NCBI RefSeq assembly: GCF_003071345.1
Contig: NZ_QCYK01000001.1
Span: 930,001 to 994,000, forward strand
Direction: 5' to 3'
Length of the DNA: 64,000 bases
From: Chitinophaga parva
GTDB lineage: Bacteria; Bacteroidota; Bacteroidia; Chitinophagales; Chitinophagaceae
How positions within the stretch are numbered: the first letter of the stretch is position 1; every line of letters starts with the position of its first letter. The translations under genes and the position numbers were made by a program. Of this stretch, positions 17,595 through 26,522 are shown one piece after another. The notes below the pieces were generated by a model, which was given only the letters and a program-made list of their open reading frames with translations, was not told where the DNA came from and searched no databases.

Positions 17595-18725
17595 TCAAAA
17601 TGTATACTGCCCGCTGATCACTTCTTCCGCCAGGCCAAAAGAAAGGGTCATCCCTGCACCACTGGGTGCATTGAGAATGGTAACGCCGGTTTCCGGAGAG
17701 TGGATGAACTCCGTAGCGCCGTTCTTCATCTTGGCATAGGTGCCATTCCAGGATTGCAGGCGGGAGTTGTTCTTAAACTGCGTGAAGGTGGCCAGGTAAT
17801 CCATTACCAGGTCATTCAGTGATTCCCGGTCAAAGGGGTCCTGCACCAGGCCATATTCATGCGTATCACCAATGGTAAGCTCACCCAGGTGATTTTGCGA
17901 TACCATTACGTGGATGCCCCATTTCACGTATTCCGGGTATTGCTCCGCGTAGCGTTCTTTCAGTGCCGCCAATGAAGGAGATACCTGGAAAGCGCTGTAG
18001 TGCGTAAGGGAAAGGCCGCCGCAGAGTGAGGGCCCTATGCGCCAGTTATCGGGCTGGGCCTGGAGGCGCAGCATTTGCAGCTTGCACTTGGTGATGGGAA
18101 TTTCCAGGAAGGTTTCCGGGTAAAGGGTTTCGAAATCTGCACCGCTGCAAACGTAGATCTCGTCTGCGCTCCAGGTGCGCTTACCGGAGTACACCACGGG
18201 GTGCGCTATACGGCTGATGGCGGTGTTCCAATGAAATACCACGCCGTATTTTTCCTGCAGGAAAGCAGCTACCTGGCCCACGGCCTGGCGGCTTTCCACG
18301 ATCATTTCATCTGCGCTCCACAATGCCCCCAGCAGGCCTGTTGCTTTGGCCGCAGGGCTTTTGGCCTGCACCTGTTCCGGGGTAAGCATGGCCACCTGGC
18401 GGTAGCTTTTACTGGCCTGTACAAATTCTTCCATCACCCCGAGTTCATCGGCATGATAAGCCAGGTGCAATGATCCCACCGGGTCTGTCCAGATCTTGCT
18501 TTCCGCGGCAATCTGCTGCCACGTGTTCCGGCTAAAGATAGCGCGGTTATACAAAGTGCCTTCCGGCTGGCCCACCGGCCACACCATCCCAAAGTTGCGG
18601 ATGGAGGCACCGATGGCCCTTTCATTGCGCTCAAATACCGTCACCGCGTAGCCCCGCACCGCCAGTGCGCGCGCAGTAGCCAGCCCCAGGATGCCTGCGC
18701 CTATTACGATTGCTGATTTTGCCAT
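17595..18725 (-). CDS. FAD-dependent oxidoreductase of phosphonate loci (TIGR03364-like)
   Basis: A 376-residue DAO-type flavoprotein. The FAD-binding site is at the N-terminus (VIGAGILGLATARALAVRGY, then VFERN), followed by ASIRNFGMVWPVGQPEG, characteristic of the TIGR03364 group. That group is known for sitting next to phosphonatase-like hydrolases and is proposed to oxidise an aminophosphonate. Here it lies 27 bases behind such a hydrolase gene on the same strand, so the classical pairing is present. The expected reaction is oxidative deamination or N-dealkylation of an aminophosphonate, giving an aldehyde for the HAD hydrolase. The reaction is inferred from family context; the FAD fold is seen directly. 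Confidence 0.87.
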   Translation of the reverse strand: MAKSAIVIGAGILGLATARALAVRGYAVTVFERNERAIGASIRNFGMVWPVGQPEGTLYNRAIFSRNTWQQIAAESKIWTDPVGSLHLAYHADELGVMEEFVQASKSYRQVAMLTPEQVQAKSPAAKATGLLGALWSADEMIVESRQAVGQVAAFLQEKYGVVFHWNTAISRIAHPVVYSGKRTWSADEIYVCSGADFETLYPETFLEIPITKCKLQMLRLQAQPDNWRIGPSLCGGLSLTHYSAFQVSPSLAALKERYAEQYPEYVKWGIHVMVSQNHLGELTIGDTHEYGLVQDPFDRESLNDLVMDYLATFTQFKNNSRLQSWNGTYAKMKNGATEFIHSPETGVTILNAPSGAGMTLSFGLAEEVISGQYTF

Positions 18726-18752
18726 GGAAAGTAAGTTGTTAATATGTGATCG

Positions 18753-19436
18753 TTATCCCCTCACAATGTCCAGTACCTCCGCAATATCATCAATGATATG
18801 CGTGGGCTGGTAAGGCTCCAGGGCGGCACGGGTGAAGGCCCCGGTAGTAACACCGATGATGTAGCGGCTGCCTACGTTCTGGCCTTCGCGGATGTCTACT
18901 GCTGTGTCGCCTACCTTGGCGGTTTCCTTCGGGTCTGTGATGCCGGCGGCTTCCATCATGCGCTGCACCATATAGGGATGCGGGCGGCCCTGGGGCACTT
19001 CATCCGATGCTACCAGGTAGTCAAAAATGCCTTTCTTTTCCCATCCCAGTTTATCTACGATAGCCATGGCAATGTTGCGGGAAAAACCGGTGTTAATGCC
19101 CACTTTCACGCCTTGCTGGCGCAATGCCTGCAGGGTGGCTTCTGCATGGGGCAGGGCCATGATATCCGGCGTGGTGTGGTAGTAATCCAGCATGTGCTGT
19201 ACAAAGGTGCGGTGTATATTGCAAACATGTTCGGCAGTGATCTGTTCGGGGGTAAGGGTGCGGCCCAGCATCATGCGGATGGCTTCCGTTTTTTCATAAC
19301 CCATGATCGGGTTGATCTCATCCAGGGGAATGGAATATCCATACTGCTGCAGGGCGGCCTGGAAAGCTTTGGCCACCCCGTTATCATCCTTTACCGTGGT
19401 GCCGGCCATGTCAAATACAACCAGTTTTATAGACAT
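18753..19436 (-). CDS. phosphonatase-like HAD hydrolase (TIGR03351-like)
   Basis: A 227-residue HAD-superfamily enzyme. Motif I is VVFDMAGTTVKD, with the nucleophile Asp9 followed by the Met-Ala-Gly of phosphonatases. The cap has NPIMGYEKTEAI, with Lys49 at the place of the Schiff-base lysine of PhnX. Later motifs are GINTGFSRNI, ASDEVPQGRPHPYM and KVGDTAVDIREG. PhnX cleaves the C-P bond of phosphonoacetaldehyde; this group is the PhnX-like relative. The ATG at 19436 fits motif spacing; the longer frame to 19493 is rejected. It precedes the FAD oxidoreductase gene and follows the XRE-cupin gene after 159 bases that contain GTTTAG-type sites. Confidence 0.9.
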   Translation of the reverse strand: MSIKLVVFDMAGTTVKDDNGVAKAFQAALQQYGYSIPLDEINPIMGYEKTEAIRMMLGRTLTPEQITAEHVCNIHRTFVQHMLDYYHTTPDIMALPHAEATLQALRQQGVKVGINTGFSRNIAMAIVDKLGWEKKGIFDYLVASDEVPQGRPHPYMVQRMMEAAGITDPKETAKVGDTAVDIREGQNVGSRYIIGVTTGAFTRAALEPYQPTHIIDDIAEVLDIVRG

Positions 19437-19496
19437 CTTATCGGTTTTTGGAAGGCGGATGCCCTCGTGTAATAATCGGTAGTTACACAGCAATAT

Positions 19497-19535
19497 TAAA
19501 CAAAAGTTTAGTAATGCTAAACCGCTAGAAGTTTA
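19497..19535. promoter_or_regulatory. paired TAAAC/GTTTA sites upstream of the HAD hydrolase
   Basis: Two inverted pairs: TAAAC-AAAA-GTTTA (19497-19510) and TAAAC with GTTTA 8 bases later (19518-19535). The same half-site recurs five times in the regulator/susC gap at 20224-20317, which suggests binding by the neighbouring XRE-cupin protein. Confidence 0.5.
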
Positions 19536-19595
19536 CCTTTTTGTTAAGATAGCCGTTGCAGGGGTTAAAACTGGTTGGTAATGAAAAGCCTGGCG

Positions 19596-20177
19596 CTAGT
19601 CTCGCTCTTCAAAAAAATAGACCACCAGCATACTGGCAGGTGTGGTGCCCACATTCCGTGGGGTGTGGGACAGGCGGCCGTCAAACAACATGGAGTCGCC
19701 GGCCCGGAGAAGGATCTGCTCTTTCTCGAAGATGTACTCGATCTCCCCGCTTACGATGAACTTGTATTCAAAGGCTTCTGTTTGCACCATGGGACGGGTG
19801 GCATGGGGCTGCAGCTCCAGCAGCACTATGTCTATCGTGGCATCCTTGAGATGGCGGGAAAAAATGCGCAGGTAGTCAAACCCGGTGGCCTGCTCTTTTT
19901 CAAAGGGCTGGTATTCTTCTTTGCGCTTGATGAGCACCGGGGAATCCGCCGAGGTGGAGATGTCCCTGAAAAAAACATTCAGGTCTGTCTCCAGTGCTTT
20001 TACGATGTCTATCAGTACCGTCAGGGAAGGAATGGTGCGGCTGTTTTCGATCTGGGAGATAAGCCCTTTGCTCACCTCGGCCATCGTGGCCAGCTCCTGT
20101 ACCGTAATTCCTTTTTCTTTCCGTAGATCTTTAATCCGCTGACTGATCTGGATCAAGATGTCTTCTTTCATAAGCAT
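19596..20177 (-). CDS. XRE-family regulator with C-terminal cupin domain
   Basis: A 193-residue regulator. Residues 10-64 form an XRE helix-turn-helix (GITVQELATMAEVSKGLISQ, then IENSRTIPSLTVLIDIVKAL). The C-terminal half is a small cupin barrel with LQPHATRPMVQTEAFEYKF and LLRAGDSMLFDGRLSHTP. Such two-domain proteins usually sense a small metabolite through the cupin and often govern amine, amino-acid or phosphonate catabolism. A second ATG two codons in (20171) is equally possible. It sits at the divide between the phosphonate minus-strand genes and the plus-strand susC operon and is the natural regulator of both. Confidence 0.9.
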   Translation of the reverse strand: MLMKEDILIQISQRIKDLRKEKGITVQELATMAEVSKGLISQIENSRTIPSLTVLIDIVKALETDLNVFFRDISTSADSPVLIKRKEEYQPFEKEQATGFDYLRIFSRHLKDATIDIVLLELQPHATRPMVQTEAFEYKFIVSGEIEYIFEKEQILLRAGDSMLFDGRLSHTPRNVGTTPASMLVVYFFEERD

Positions 20178-20223
20178 TGCACATGGTCCGGCAAAGTAAA
20201 ATGTTTTTACGACCGGCGAGTGT

Positions 20224-20317
20224 TAAACAATCTAAACATTTCATTATCCATGGGTCCAAAACCCATATTGTTTATAGCAAGTAAACAAAATCAGCCTAAA
20301 TGCCCCAATAAAGTTTA
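20224..20317. promoter_or_regulatory. cluster of TAAAC/GTTTA half-sites in the divergent phosphonate promoter
   Basis: Half-sites at 20224, 20233, 20282 (TAAAC) and 20270, 20313 (GTTTA) within the 230-base gap between the XRE-cupin gene and susC. A 6-base inverted repeat ATGGGT-CCAAA-ACCCAT (20250-20266) lies between them. The cluster is upstream of the candidate susC promoter, so either activation or repression could fit. Confidence 0.5.
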
Positions 20318-20352
20318 GCTAATGTTAACTTTCACATAACATTAACTAAATG

Positions 20353-20380
20353 TTGGCTTAACACTACCCGGATAGATTTG
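20353..20380 (+). promoter_or_regulatory. candidate Bacteroidota promoter for the susC-to-transporter operon
   Basis: TTG at 20353, a 17-base spacer, then TAGATTTG at 20373-20380, which matches TAnnTTTG. It lies 28 bases before the susC start. Confidence 0.55.
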
Positions 20381-20407
20381 TAGCCATAAACACACAAAAT
20401 CTTGGGT

Positions 20408-23400
20408 ATGACTATGCCAAAATCTACACATTGGTTATTACTAAGCCTTGTAATGACCTTATTCTTCCAGCTGCCTGCCTGGGCGCAAACGTCGCCCGTT
20501 AAAGGTATAGTGCGCGAAGCCACGACCAAAGAGCTGATCGTGGGTGCCAGCATAAAAGTGAAAAACACGAGCATAGGCACCACCAGCGGGTTGGATGGTA
20601 CTTTCTCCATCCAGGCCAAGCAGGGAGATGAGCTTATTGTGTCTTTCATTGGCTACCAGACCATTACGGTGCCGGTAACCGGGAATCATGTAGAAGTGGC
20701 CCTGCCCGTTTCTTCCAAACAGCTCAATGACGTGGTGGTAACGGCACTGGGTATACGGAAGGAAGTGAAAAAAGTAGGTTACGCCGTACAGGAAGTAAAA
20801 GGCGAAGACCTGGTGAAAGCCCGCGACCAGAACCCCCTCACCGGTCTTACCGGTAAAGTGGCCGGCCTTTCTGTAGGCGCATCCGCCGAACTGCTTTCCA
20901 AACCCACCGTATTGCTGCGGGGTAACGAGATCACCCTGTACGTGGTAGACGGTATCCCCGTTAGCTCCGACACCTGGAACCTCAGCCCCGACGATATTGA
21001 ATCTTACACCGTGCTGAAAGGCCCTGCTGCTGCCGCATTGTATGGCAGCCGTGCCCAATATGGCGCTATCCTCATCACCACCAAGAAAGGCACCAAGAAG
21101 AAAGGCTTCACGGTGGAGTTCAATTCCTCCAACGCATTTGACCGTGGCTTCCTTGCCTTTCCCCGCACACAGGATGAATATGGCCCTGGTGAGAACGGCC
21201 TGTATAGCTTTGTAGATGGCAAAGGCGGTGGCCTGAACGACAACGACTATGACGTTTGGGGCCCCCGTTTTGAAGGTCAGCTGATCGCCCAGTACGACAG
21301 CCCCGTAGATCCCGTGACCGGTAAACGCACCCCCACCCCCTGGGTAGCCCGCGGTAAGAATAACCTGAAACGCTTCCTGCAAACGGGTTTCCAGACCACG
21401 GATAACCTGGCCCTGAGCGCTTCCGGCGATAACTACAACCTCCGCTTCTCTGTGTCCCAGTCTTACCAGAAAGCCATCATCCCGAACATGTCACTGAACA
21501 TTACCAACTTCAACATGTACGGTTCTTACAACCCCACAGACCGCCTCCGCCTGGAAGCAAATATCAATTACAACCGCCAATACACACCTAATTACCCCGA
21601 CGTGGATTATGGTCCCAATAGCTTGATCTACAACATTGCTATCTGGACCGGTGCAGACTGGAACATTGATGATATGCGCAACTACTGGCAGAAAGGTAAA
21701 GAAGGTACACAATCCATCTTTGCAGAATACCAGCGCTACCACAACCCTTACTTCATGGTGAATGAGTGGCTGCGTGGCCACTACAAAACAGACGTTTACG
21801 GTTATGTATCTGCAAACTATAAGATCAGCAATGGCCTGAATGCCACGCTGCGCACGCAGATCACCGGTTATGACCTGTTCCGTAATGAAAAGATGCCTTT
21901 CTCCGCGCACCCCTACGGCCGCGAAGGCAATATGGGTGATTACCGCGAAGACAAGCGCAACCTGTTTGAGAACAATACAGAACTGTTGCTGAATTACAAC
22001 TACAACATTGGGCGCTTTGTAAACCTGTCCGGCCTTGTGGGCGGTAATGCGCGCAACTTTGAATACCGCTCCAGCTTTACCTCCACAGACTACCTGCAAA
22101 CGCCCAATGTGTATGACTTTGGCAACTCGCTGAATAACATACAGGCCTCCAGCTTTGCCTCCCAGATGCGCGTACTGAGCGCCTACTACTCTTTGGATGC
22201 GAGCTTTGGTAAATACCTCACCCTGTCTTCTACCGGCCGCGTGGACAAGTCTTCCGCTGCACCGGGCCAGGCTACGTATTTCTATCCCAGTGTATCACTG
22301 GCTACACCGGTCTCTGATTATGTGAAGCTGCCGGAGTTTATCTCCTTCCTGAAGGCCCGCGCTTCTTTTGCCAATGTAAAGGGTGATGCTACTTCTTCCG
22401 TGATCGGCATGGCGCCATATAACTCTATCACGGCACTGGGTGGTTCTCCCACCGGTTCTTCCCTGTTCGACTATCCCCTGGGTTATGGCAGCAACTACCT
22501 GTCGCCTTACGGTGGCCCGGACTACAGCCTGAACTCCAACTACAATACCAGCAAGACGTACAACAACCAGCCGGATGCACACGGTACTACCAAGCTGTTT
22601 GACGCAGGCCTGAAACCCTTCACCCGCGTGAACTATGAAGAAGGCCTGGATATCCGCTTCCTGGAAAACCGCCTGGGCCTGAGCGCTACCGCCTTCCAGT
22701 ATGTGGATGGCCCGCGCATCCTGCCCAACCCCATCTCCACGGCATCTGGTGGCCAGGTGGAAGTGCTGAACGGCCTCACTACCAAGAAGACCGGTTATGA
22801 GCTGTCACTCACTGGCTCCCCGCTGAAAAGCGCCAAGGGCCTGAACTGGGACATCCTGGTGAACTACGCTTCTTTCGTGGATAAATACAAGGAACTGCCC
22901 GATGGCCAGAAGGTGTTCAACCAGTTCTTCCATGTAGGCGACCGCGTGGATAAGCTGTATGGCTCTGCCTTCTTCCGCGATCCGGTTGGTAACATCATCT
23001 ACAGTGGCGGTACGCCGCTGGCTAACCAGGTATCACAATACCTTGGTAACCTTAACTCCAAATTTGACTGGAGTATCTACAATAAATTCTCTTACCAGGG
23101 CGTGTCACTGGGCTTCCAGTTTGATGGCCGTGTAGGAGGTAAAATGGTGGACTACATGCACAACAAGACCATGCGTGGTGGCCGTAACATTGAAACCGTA
23201 CAGGGTAAGCTGGGCGCTTCCCGCCTGGACGATTTCAACAACGCCGGTAAGTCCGGCTATGAAGGTACTTACGTAGGTGATGGCGTGGTAGTGAGCAATG
23301 GTACTGCCATCCAGTACAATTCTACCACCGGTGCTATCACCAACTATAAAGACCTGGTGTTTACGCCAAACACCGTTACGTCTAACGTACAGGGTTTTGT

Positions 23401-23710
23401 AAGCTCCTACTACAATGTGGATGAAGCCAACCTGATGAGCAAGACCTATGCTAAACTGCGCGAGGTGACCCTGGGCTACGACCTGCCCCACGCGCTGGTT
23501 TCAAAGGCCGGCCTGTCTAAAGTAAGCGTGTCCCTCATTGGCCGTAACCTGCTTTACTTCTACAAAGACAAGCGTTTCAAAGATGTGGACCTGGACCAGT
23601 ACAATGCTACGCAGAATACTACGTCTACCGTACCGTCCCTCATCACGGCTACCGCATTGCAGTCACCGACCACCCGTCGTTATGGCTTTAACCTGAATGT
23701 TGTGTTCTAA
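20408..23710 (+). CDS. SusC/RagA family TonB-linked outer-membrane protein (phosphonate locus)
   Basis: An 1100-residue importer barrel. The signal peptide ends near FFQLPAWAQ, then comes a carboxypeptidase-like domain (VKGIVREATTKELIVGASIK), the TonB-box block DVVVTALGIRKEVKKVGYAV, and a plug with VVDGIPVSSDTWNLSPDDIE and GPAAAALYGSRAQYGAILI. The barrel ends in a typical GFNLNVVF. Starts at 20408 (ATG) or 20414 (ATG) are both possible. No STN domain and no nearby sigma/FecR pair, so control is more likely through the XRE-cupin protein. It heads a five-gene plus-strand unit with susD, a phosphoesterase-fold enzyme, a PhnZ-like oxygenase and a transporter. Confidence 0.96.
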   Translation: MTMPKSTHWLLLSLVMTLFFQLPAWAQTSPVKGIVREATTKELIVGASIKVKNTSIGTTSGLDGTFSIQAKQGDELIVSFIGYQTITVPVTGNHVEVALPVSSKQLNDVVVTALGIRKEVKKVGYAVQEVKGEDLVKARDQNPLTGLTGKVAGLSVGASAELLSKPTVLLRGNEITLYVVDGIPVSSDTWNLSPDDIESYTVLKGPAAAALYGSRAQYGAILITTKKGTKKKGFTVEFNSSNAFDRGFLAFPRTQDEYGPGENGLYSFVDGKGGGLNDNDYDVWGPRFEGQLIAQYDSPVDPVTGKRTPTPWVARGKNNLKRFLQTGFQTTDNLALSASGDNYNLRFSVSQSYQKAIIPNMSLNITNFNMYGSYNPTDRLRLEANINYNRQYTPNYPDVDYGPNSLIYNIAIWTGADWNIDDMRNYWQKGKEGTQSIFAEYQRYHNPYFMVNEWLRGHYKTDVYGYVSANYKISNGLNATLRTQITGYDLFRNEKMPFSAHPYGREGNMGDYREDKRNLFENNTELLLNYNYNIGRFVNLSGLVGGNARNFEYRSSFTSTDYLQTPNVYDFGNSLNNIQASSFASQMRVLSAYYSLDASFGKYLTLSSTGRVDKSSAAPGQATYFYPSVSLATPVSDYVKLPEFISFLKARASFANVKGDATSSVIGMAPYNSITALGGSPTGSSLFDYPLGYGSNYLSPYGGPDYSLNSNYNTSKTYNNQPDAHGTTKLFDAGLKPFTRVNYEEGLDIRFLENRLGLSATAFQYVDGPRILPNPISTASGGQVEVLNGLTTKKTGYELSLTGSPLKSAKGLNWDILVNYASFVDKYKELPDGQKVFNQFFHVGDRVDKLYGSAFFRDPVGNIIYSGGTPLANQVSQYLGNLNSKFDWSIYNKFSYQGVSLGFQFDGRVGGKMVDYMHNKTMRGGRNIETVQGKLGASRLDDFNNAGKSGYEGTYVGDGVVVSNGTAIQYNSTTGAITNYKDLVFTPNTVTSNVQGFVSSYYNVDEANLMSKTYAKLREVTLGYDLPHALVSKAGLSKVSVSLIGRNLLYFYKDKRFKDVDLDQYNATQNTTSTVPSLITATALQSPTTRRYGFNLNVVF

Positions 23711-23729
23711 TTTTTAAAAACGCTGCAGT

Positions 23730-25349
23730 ATGAAAAAGATCTTATCCGCCACCCTGTTGCTCGCAGCCCTCGTTGTTGCAATGAGCAGTTGCAAAAAGAG
23801 TTTCAGCGACCTGGGTGAAAACAATAACAAACCGGTAAAAGTAGCGCCCTCCCTGCTTTTCACCGGTATCCTCAACGATACATATGAAGCGCCCTACACC
23901 ATGGCAGAGCGCTGGGGCCAATACTACCTGTGTAACTATGATTACTATGGTAACAACCGTTATGACTTTGGTGGCCTGAGTGCCAAGGTAAGCGACGTGC
24001 CAGCGGATTATTATTCCACCCTGGCCAACGTGCTGGATATGGAAAAAGCTGCCATGGCCAATGGTGCCAATGCCACCAACCCGTATGAGGCACTGGGTAA
24101 ATTCTTCCGTGCCTACCTGTTCACCAAAATGAGCCTGGAAGTGGGCGACCTGCCCATGACCGATGCACTGCAGGGCCTGAACGGCAAGCAACCCAAGTAC
24201 GATACCCAGAAAGCCATTTTCAAACAGGCTTTCATATGGCTGGATTCTGCCAATACCGAGCTGGCAAAGCTGATTGCCAATCCCGACCAGTCTAACACCA
24301 CGCCCGGCCAGGTATTGAAAGGCGATATTTTCCTGGCAAACAACCTGGTGAAATGGCAGAAAGTGGTGAACACCCTGCGCATCCGCCTGCTGCTGGAACT
24401 GAGCCTTAAAGCAACAGATGCAGACCTCAACGTGCCTGCACAGTTTGCGATGATCCTTTCCAACCCGGCAAAGTACCCGCTCATGAGCGATGCCACGGAC
24501 AACCTGCAGTACACTTACATCAACCCCACTAACAAGTACCCGAACAACCCGGACAACTTTGGTTTTGATGCCTTGCGCTACAACACGTCCAACACTTACA
24601 TTCACCTGCTGGATAGCCTGCAGGACCCGCGCGTGTACATTACCGCAGAACCGGCCCGCTACCTGGTAGATACCCTGAAACAAAGCGCTACTGACTTCAA
24701 ATCCTTTGTAGGCGCTGATCCCGGTCAGGCACTGAAAGACATGTACGCCAGGAACAACCATGGGGAGTACTCCCTGCTGAACCGCCACCACTACTACGAT
24801 ACCTACACTGCGGAGCCCAGCATCCAGATCGGCTTCCCGGAACTGATGTTCAATATCGCGGAAGGCATTAACCGTGGCTGGTACACCGGCGCACCGGCAG
24901 ATTCTTTCTACAAAGCAGGCATCCGCGCTTCCATGGACTTTTACGGTATCCCGGTTTCCGGCCCGCTCACGGTGTTCTTCCTGCACCCCGGTGCCAGCCT
25001 GGGTAACTATGACAAGTACAACGTAACGGTAGATTTCAATACCTACTACAACCAGGCTACCGTAAAGTACGCCGCTGGTGCACAGGGCCTGAAGCAGATC
25101 CTGCAGCAGCGCTACCTGGCCCTCTTCCGCCACTCCGGCCTGGAATCTTACTTCACTTACCGCAGAACGGGGGTGCCCAACTTCACCGTGGGTGATGGTA
25201 CAGGCAACAGTAACCGTATTCCCCTGCGCTTCCAGTATAACACTACAGAGCGTTCTGCCAATACGGATAACTACGAAGCAGCCCTGCAATCGCAGTACGG
25301 CGGCAACGATGATATCAACGGCGTAATGTGGCTCCTGAGCAGCAAATAA
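23730..25349 (+). CDS. SusD/RagB lipoprotein, SusD-like_2 type (phosphonate locus)
   Basis: A 539-residue surface lipoprotein with lipobox VAMSSC (Cys21). The N-terminal sequence CKKSFSDLGENNNKP and the segment TMAERWGQYYLCNYDYYGNN fit the SusD/RagB lipoprotein superfamily that differs from the starch-type SusD (often called SusD-like_2). It contains LGKFFRAYLFTKMSLEVGDLP and, near the C-terminus, QRYLALFRHSGLESYFTYRR. It pairs with the SusC gene 19 bases upstream. This subtype is frequent with non-starch ligands. A hairpin in the gap that follows may reduce transcription of the downstream enzymes. Confidence 0.93.
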   Translation: MKKILSATLLLAALVVAMSSCKKSFSDLGENNNKPVKVAPSLLFTGILNDTYEAPYTMAERWGQYYLCNYDYYGNNRYDFGGLSAKVSDVPADYYSTLANVLDMEKAAMANGANATNPYEALGKFFRAYLFTKMSLEVGDLPMTDALQGLNGKQPKYDTQKAIFKQAFIWLDSANTELAKLIANPDQSNTTPGQVLKGDIFLANNLVKWQKVVNTLRIRLLLELSLKATDADLNVPAQFAMILSNPAKYPLMSDATDNLQYTYINPTNKYPNNPDNFGFDALRYNTSNTYIHLLDSLQDPRVYITAEPARYLVDTLKQSATDFKSFVGADPGQALKDMYARNNHGEYSLLNRHHYYDTYTAEPSIQIGFPELMFNIAEGINRGWYTGAPADSFYKAGIRASMDFYGIPVSGPLTVFFLHPGASLGNYDKYNVTVDFNTYYNQATVKYAAGAQGLKQILQQRYLALFRHSGLESYFTYRRTGVPNFTVGDGTGNSNRIPLRFQYNTTERSANTDNYEAALQSQYGGNDDINGVMWLLSSK

Positions 25350-25368
25350 ACATTGCCTTTAATTTTTT

Positions 25369-25401
25369 AAAGGAGTCGTGCCCCGGTGGCACGGCTCCTT
25401 T
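25369..25401 (+). terminator. hairpin between susD and phosphoesterase gene
   Basis: Fourteen-base stem (25369-25382 with 25388-25401, one G-T pair) and a 5-base loop. There is no strong T run after it, so it may act as a partial terminator or a 3' mRNA stabiliser rather than a full stop. Confidence 0.5.
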
Positions 25402-25424
25402 ATGCCTTTACAAAATAACGGGAC

Positions 25425-26498
25425 ATGAAAAAATTAATTCTCTGCGCGGCCACACTGGTAGCGGCATTCCACGGCATGGCACAGCAGCGTAAAACGGAAA
25501 ACATCGTCATCGTGACCATGGATGGTATGCGCTGGCAGGAAATTTTTGGCGGGGTAGATACCGCACTGGCGCACAACGAACACTTTGCACCGGAAGGGCA
25601 GGAAAGCCTGAAGAACTTTGGCGCAGACTCCACCGCCAGCAGTCGCGAAAGATTGCTGCCTTTTTTCTGGGGCACCATCGCAAAACAGGGCCAGCTCTAT
25701 GGCAACCGTAGTGAAGGTAACCTGGTGAACGTGGCCAACCGCTACCAGTTCTCTTACCCTGGCTACAACGAAATGTTTACCGGCTACCCGGACACACTGG
25801 TAAATTCCAACGATAAAAATTATAACAAGAACACCACCGTACTGGAATACATTAACCAGCAGCCCGGCTTCAAAGGCAAGGTGGCTGCATTCAGCACCTG
25901 GGACGCATTTCCCTACATCCTTAACATGCCGCGCAGCGGTGTGTATGTAAACGCCGCGATGGACTCCATCCCCGCTACCACACCGGCCTTGACGCTGATC
26001 GGTGAGCAGGTGCGGCTGTCCCCCAAATACCTGGGAGGCCGTCCTGATGAATTTACATACATGGCAGGCCGTGAATACCTGAAGGCAAACCATCCCCGTG
26101 TGTTGTACATCGCCTTTGATGATACCGATGAATTTGCGCACGCCGGCAAATACGACGAATACCTGAAGCAGGCCCACGCAGAAGACGCCATGCTGGCAGA
26201 CCTCTGGCATACACTGCAAAGCCAGCCCCAATATAAAAACAAGACCACGCTCATTGTGCTGTGTGATCATGGTCGTGGTGGCGCGGGCCTGCCCACCTGG
26301 ACCAGCCATGGACAGGACGTGAAAGAATCCGGCCAGATCTGGATGGCTTTCCTGGGCCCCGATACGCGCGCGCTGGGCGAAATAAAAACGCAACAGCAGG
26401 TGTACCAACAACAGATAGCCGCCACCATTGCGGGGCTGCTGGGTATGCAGTTCTCCGCTGCCCACCCCGTGGCACCGCCGCTTACACATGTATTTTAA
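25425..26498 (+). CDS. secreted alkaline-phosphatase-superfamily hydrolase (phosphonate locus)
   Basis: A 357-residue protein with a signal peptide (FHGMAQ, cleavage near residue 20). The metal-binding fold is visible: VTMDGMRWQE (Asp33), FSYPGYNEMFTGY with Ser110 in the nucleophile place, FDDTDEFAHAGKYDEY, VLCDHGRG and TSHGQDVKESG. It differs from the two other phosphoesterase-fold genes in the window, which have a threonine nucleophile and are longer. It stands 24 bases before a PhnZ-like gene and behind susCD, so a plausible job is to release a phosphonate or phosphate ester from an imported polymer or lipid in the periplasm. A phosphonoacetate-hydrolase-like activity is another option in this superfamily. 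Confidence 0.85.
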   Translation: MKKLILCAATLVAAFHGMAQQRKTENIVIVTMDGMRWQEIFGGVDTALAHNEHFAPEGQESLKNFGADSTASSRERLLPFFWGTIAKQGQLYGNRSEGNLVNVANRYQFSYPGYNEMFTGYPDTLVNSNDKNYNKNTTVLEYINQQPGFKGKVAAFSTWDAFPYILNMPRSGVYVNAAMDSIPATTPALTLIGEQVRLSPKYLGGRPDEFTYMAGREYLKANHPRVLYIAFDDTDEFAHAGKYDEYLKQAHAEDAMLADLWHTLQSQPQYKNKTTLIVLCDHGRGGAGLPTWTSHGQDVKESGQIWMAFLGPDTRALGEIKTQQQVYQQQIAATIAGLLGMQFSAAHPVAPPLTHVF

Positions 26499-26522
26499 TA
26501 ACCCACCCAAACGCGAAGCAAG

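Noticed and set aside
23742..25289. A 515-codon minus-strand frame opposite susD of the phosphonate locus.
   Set aside because: Long antisense frames are common in GC-rich genes; the plus strand has a clear lipobox and SusD motifs.
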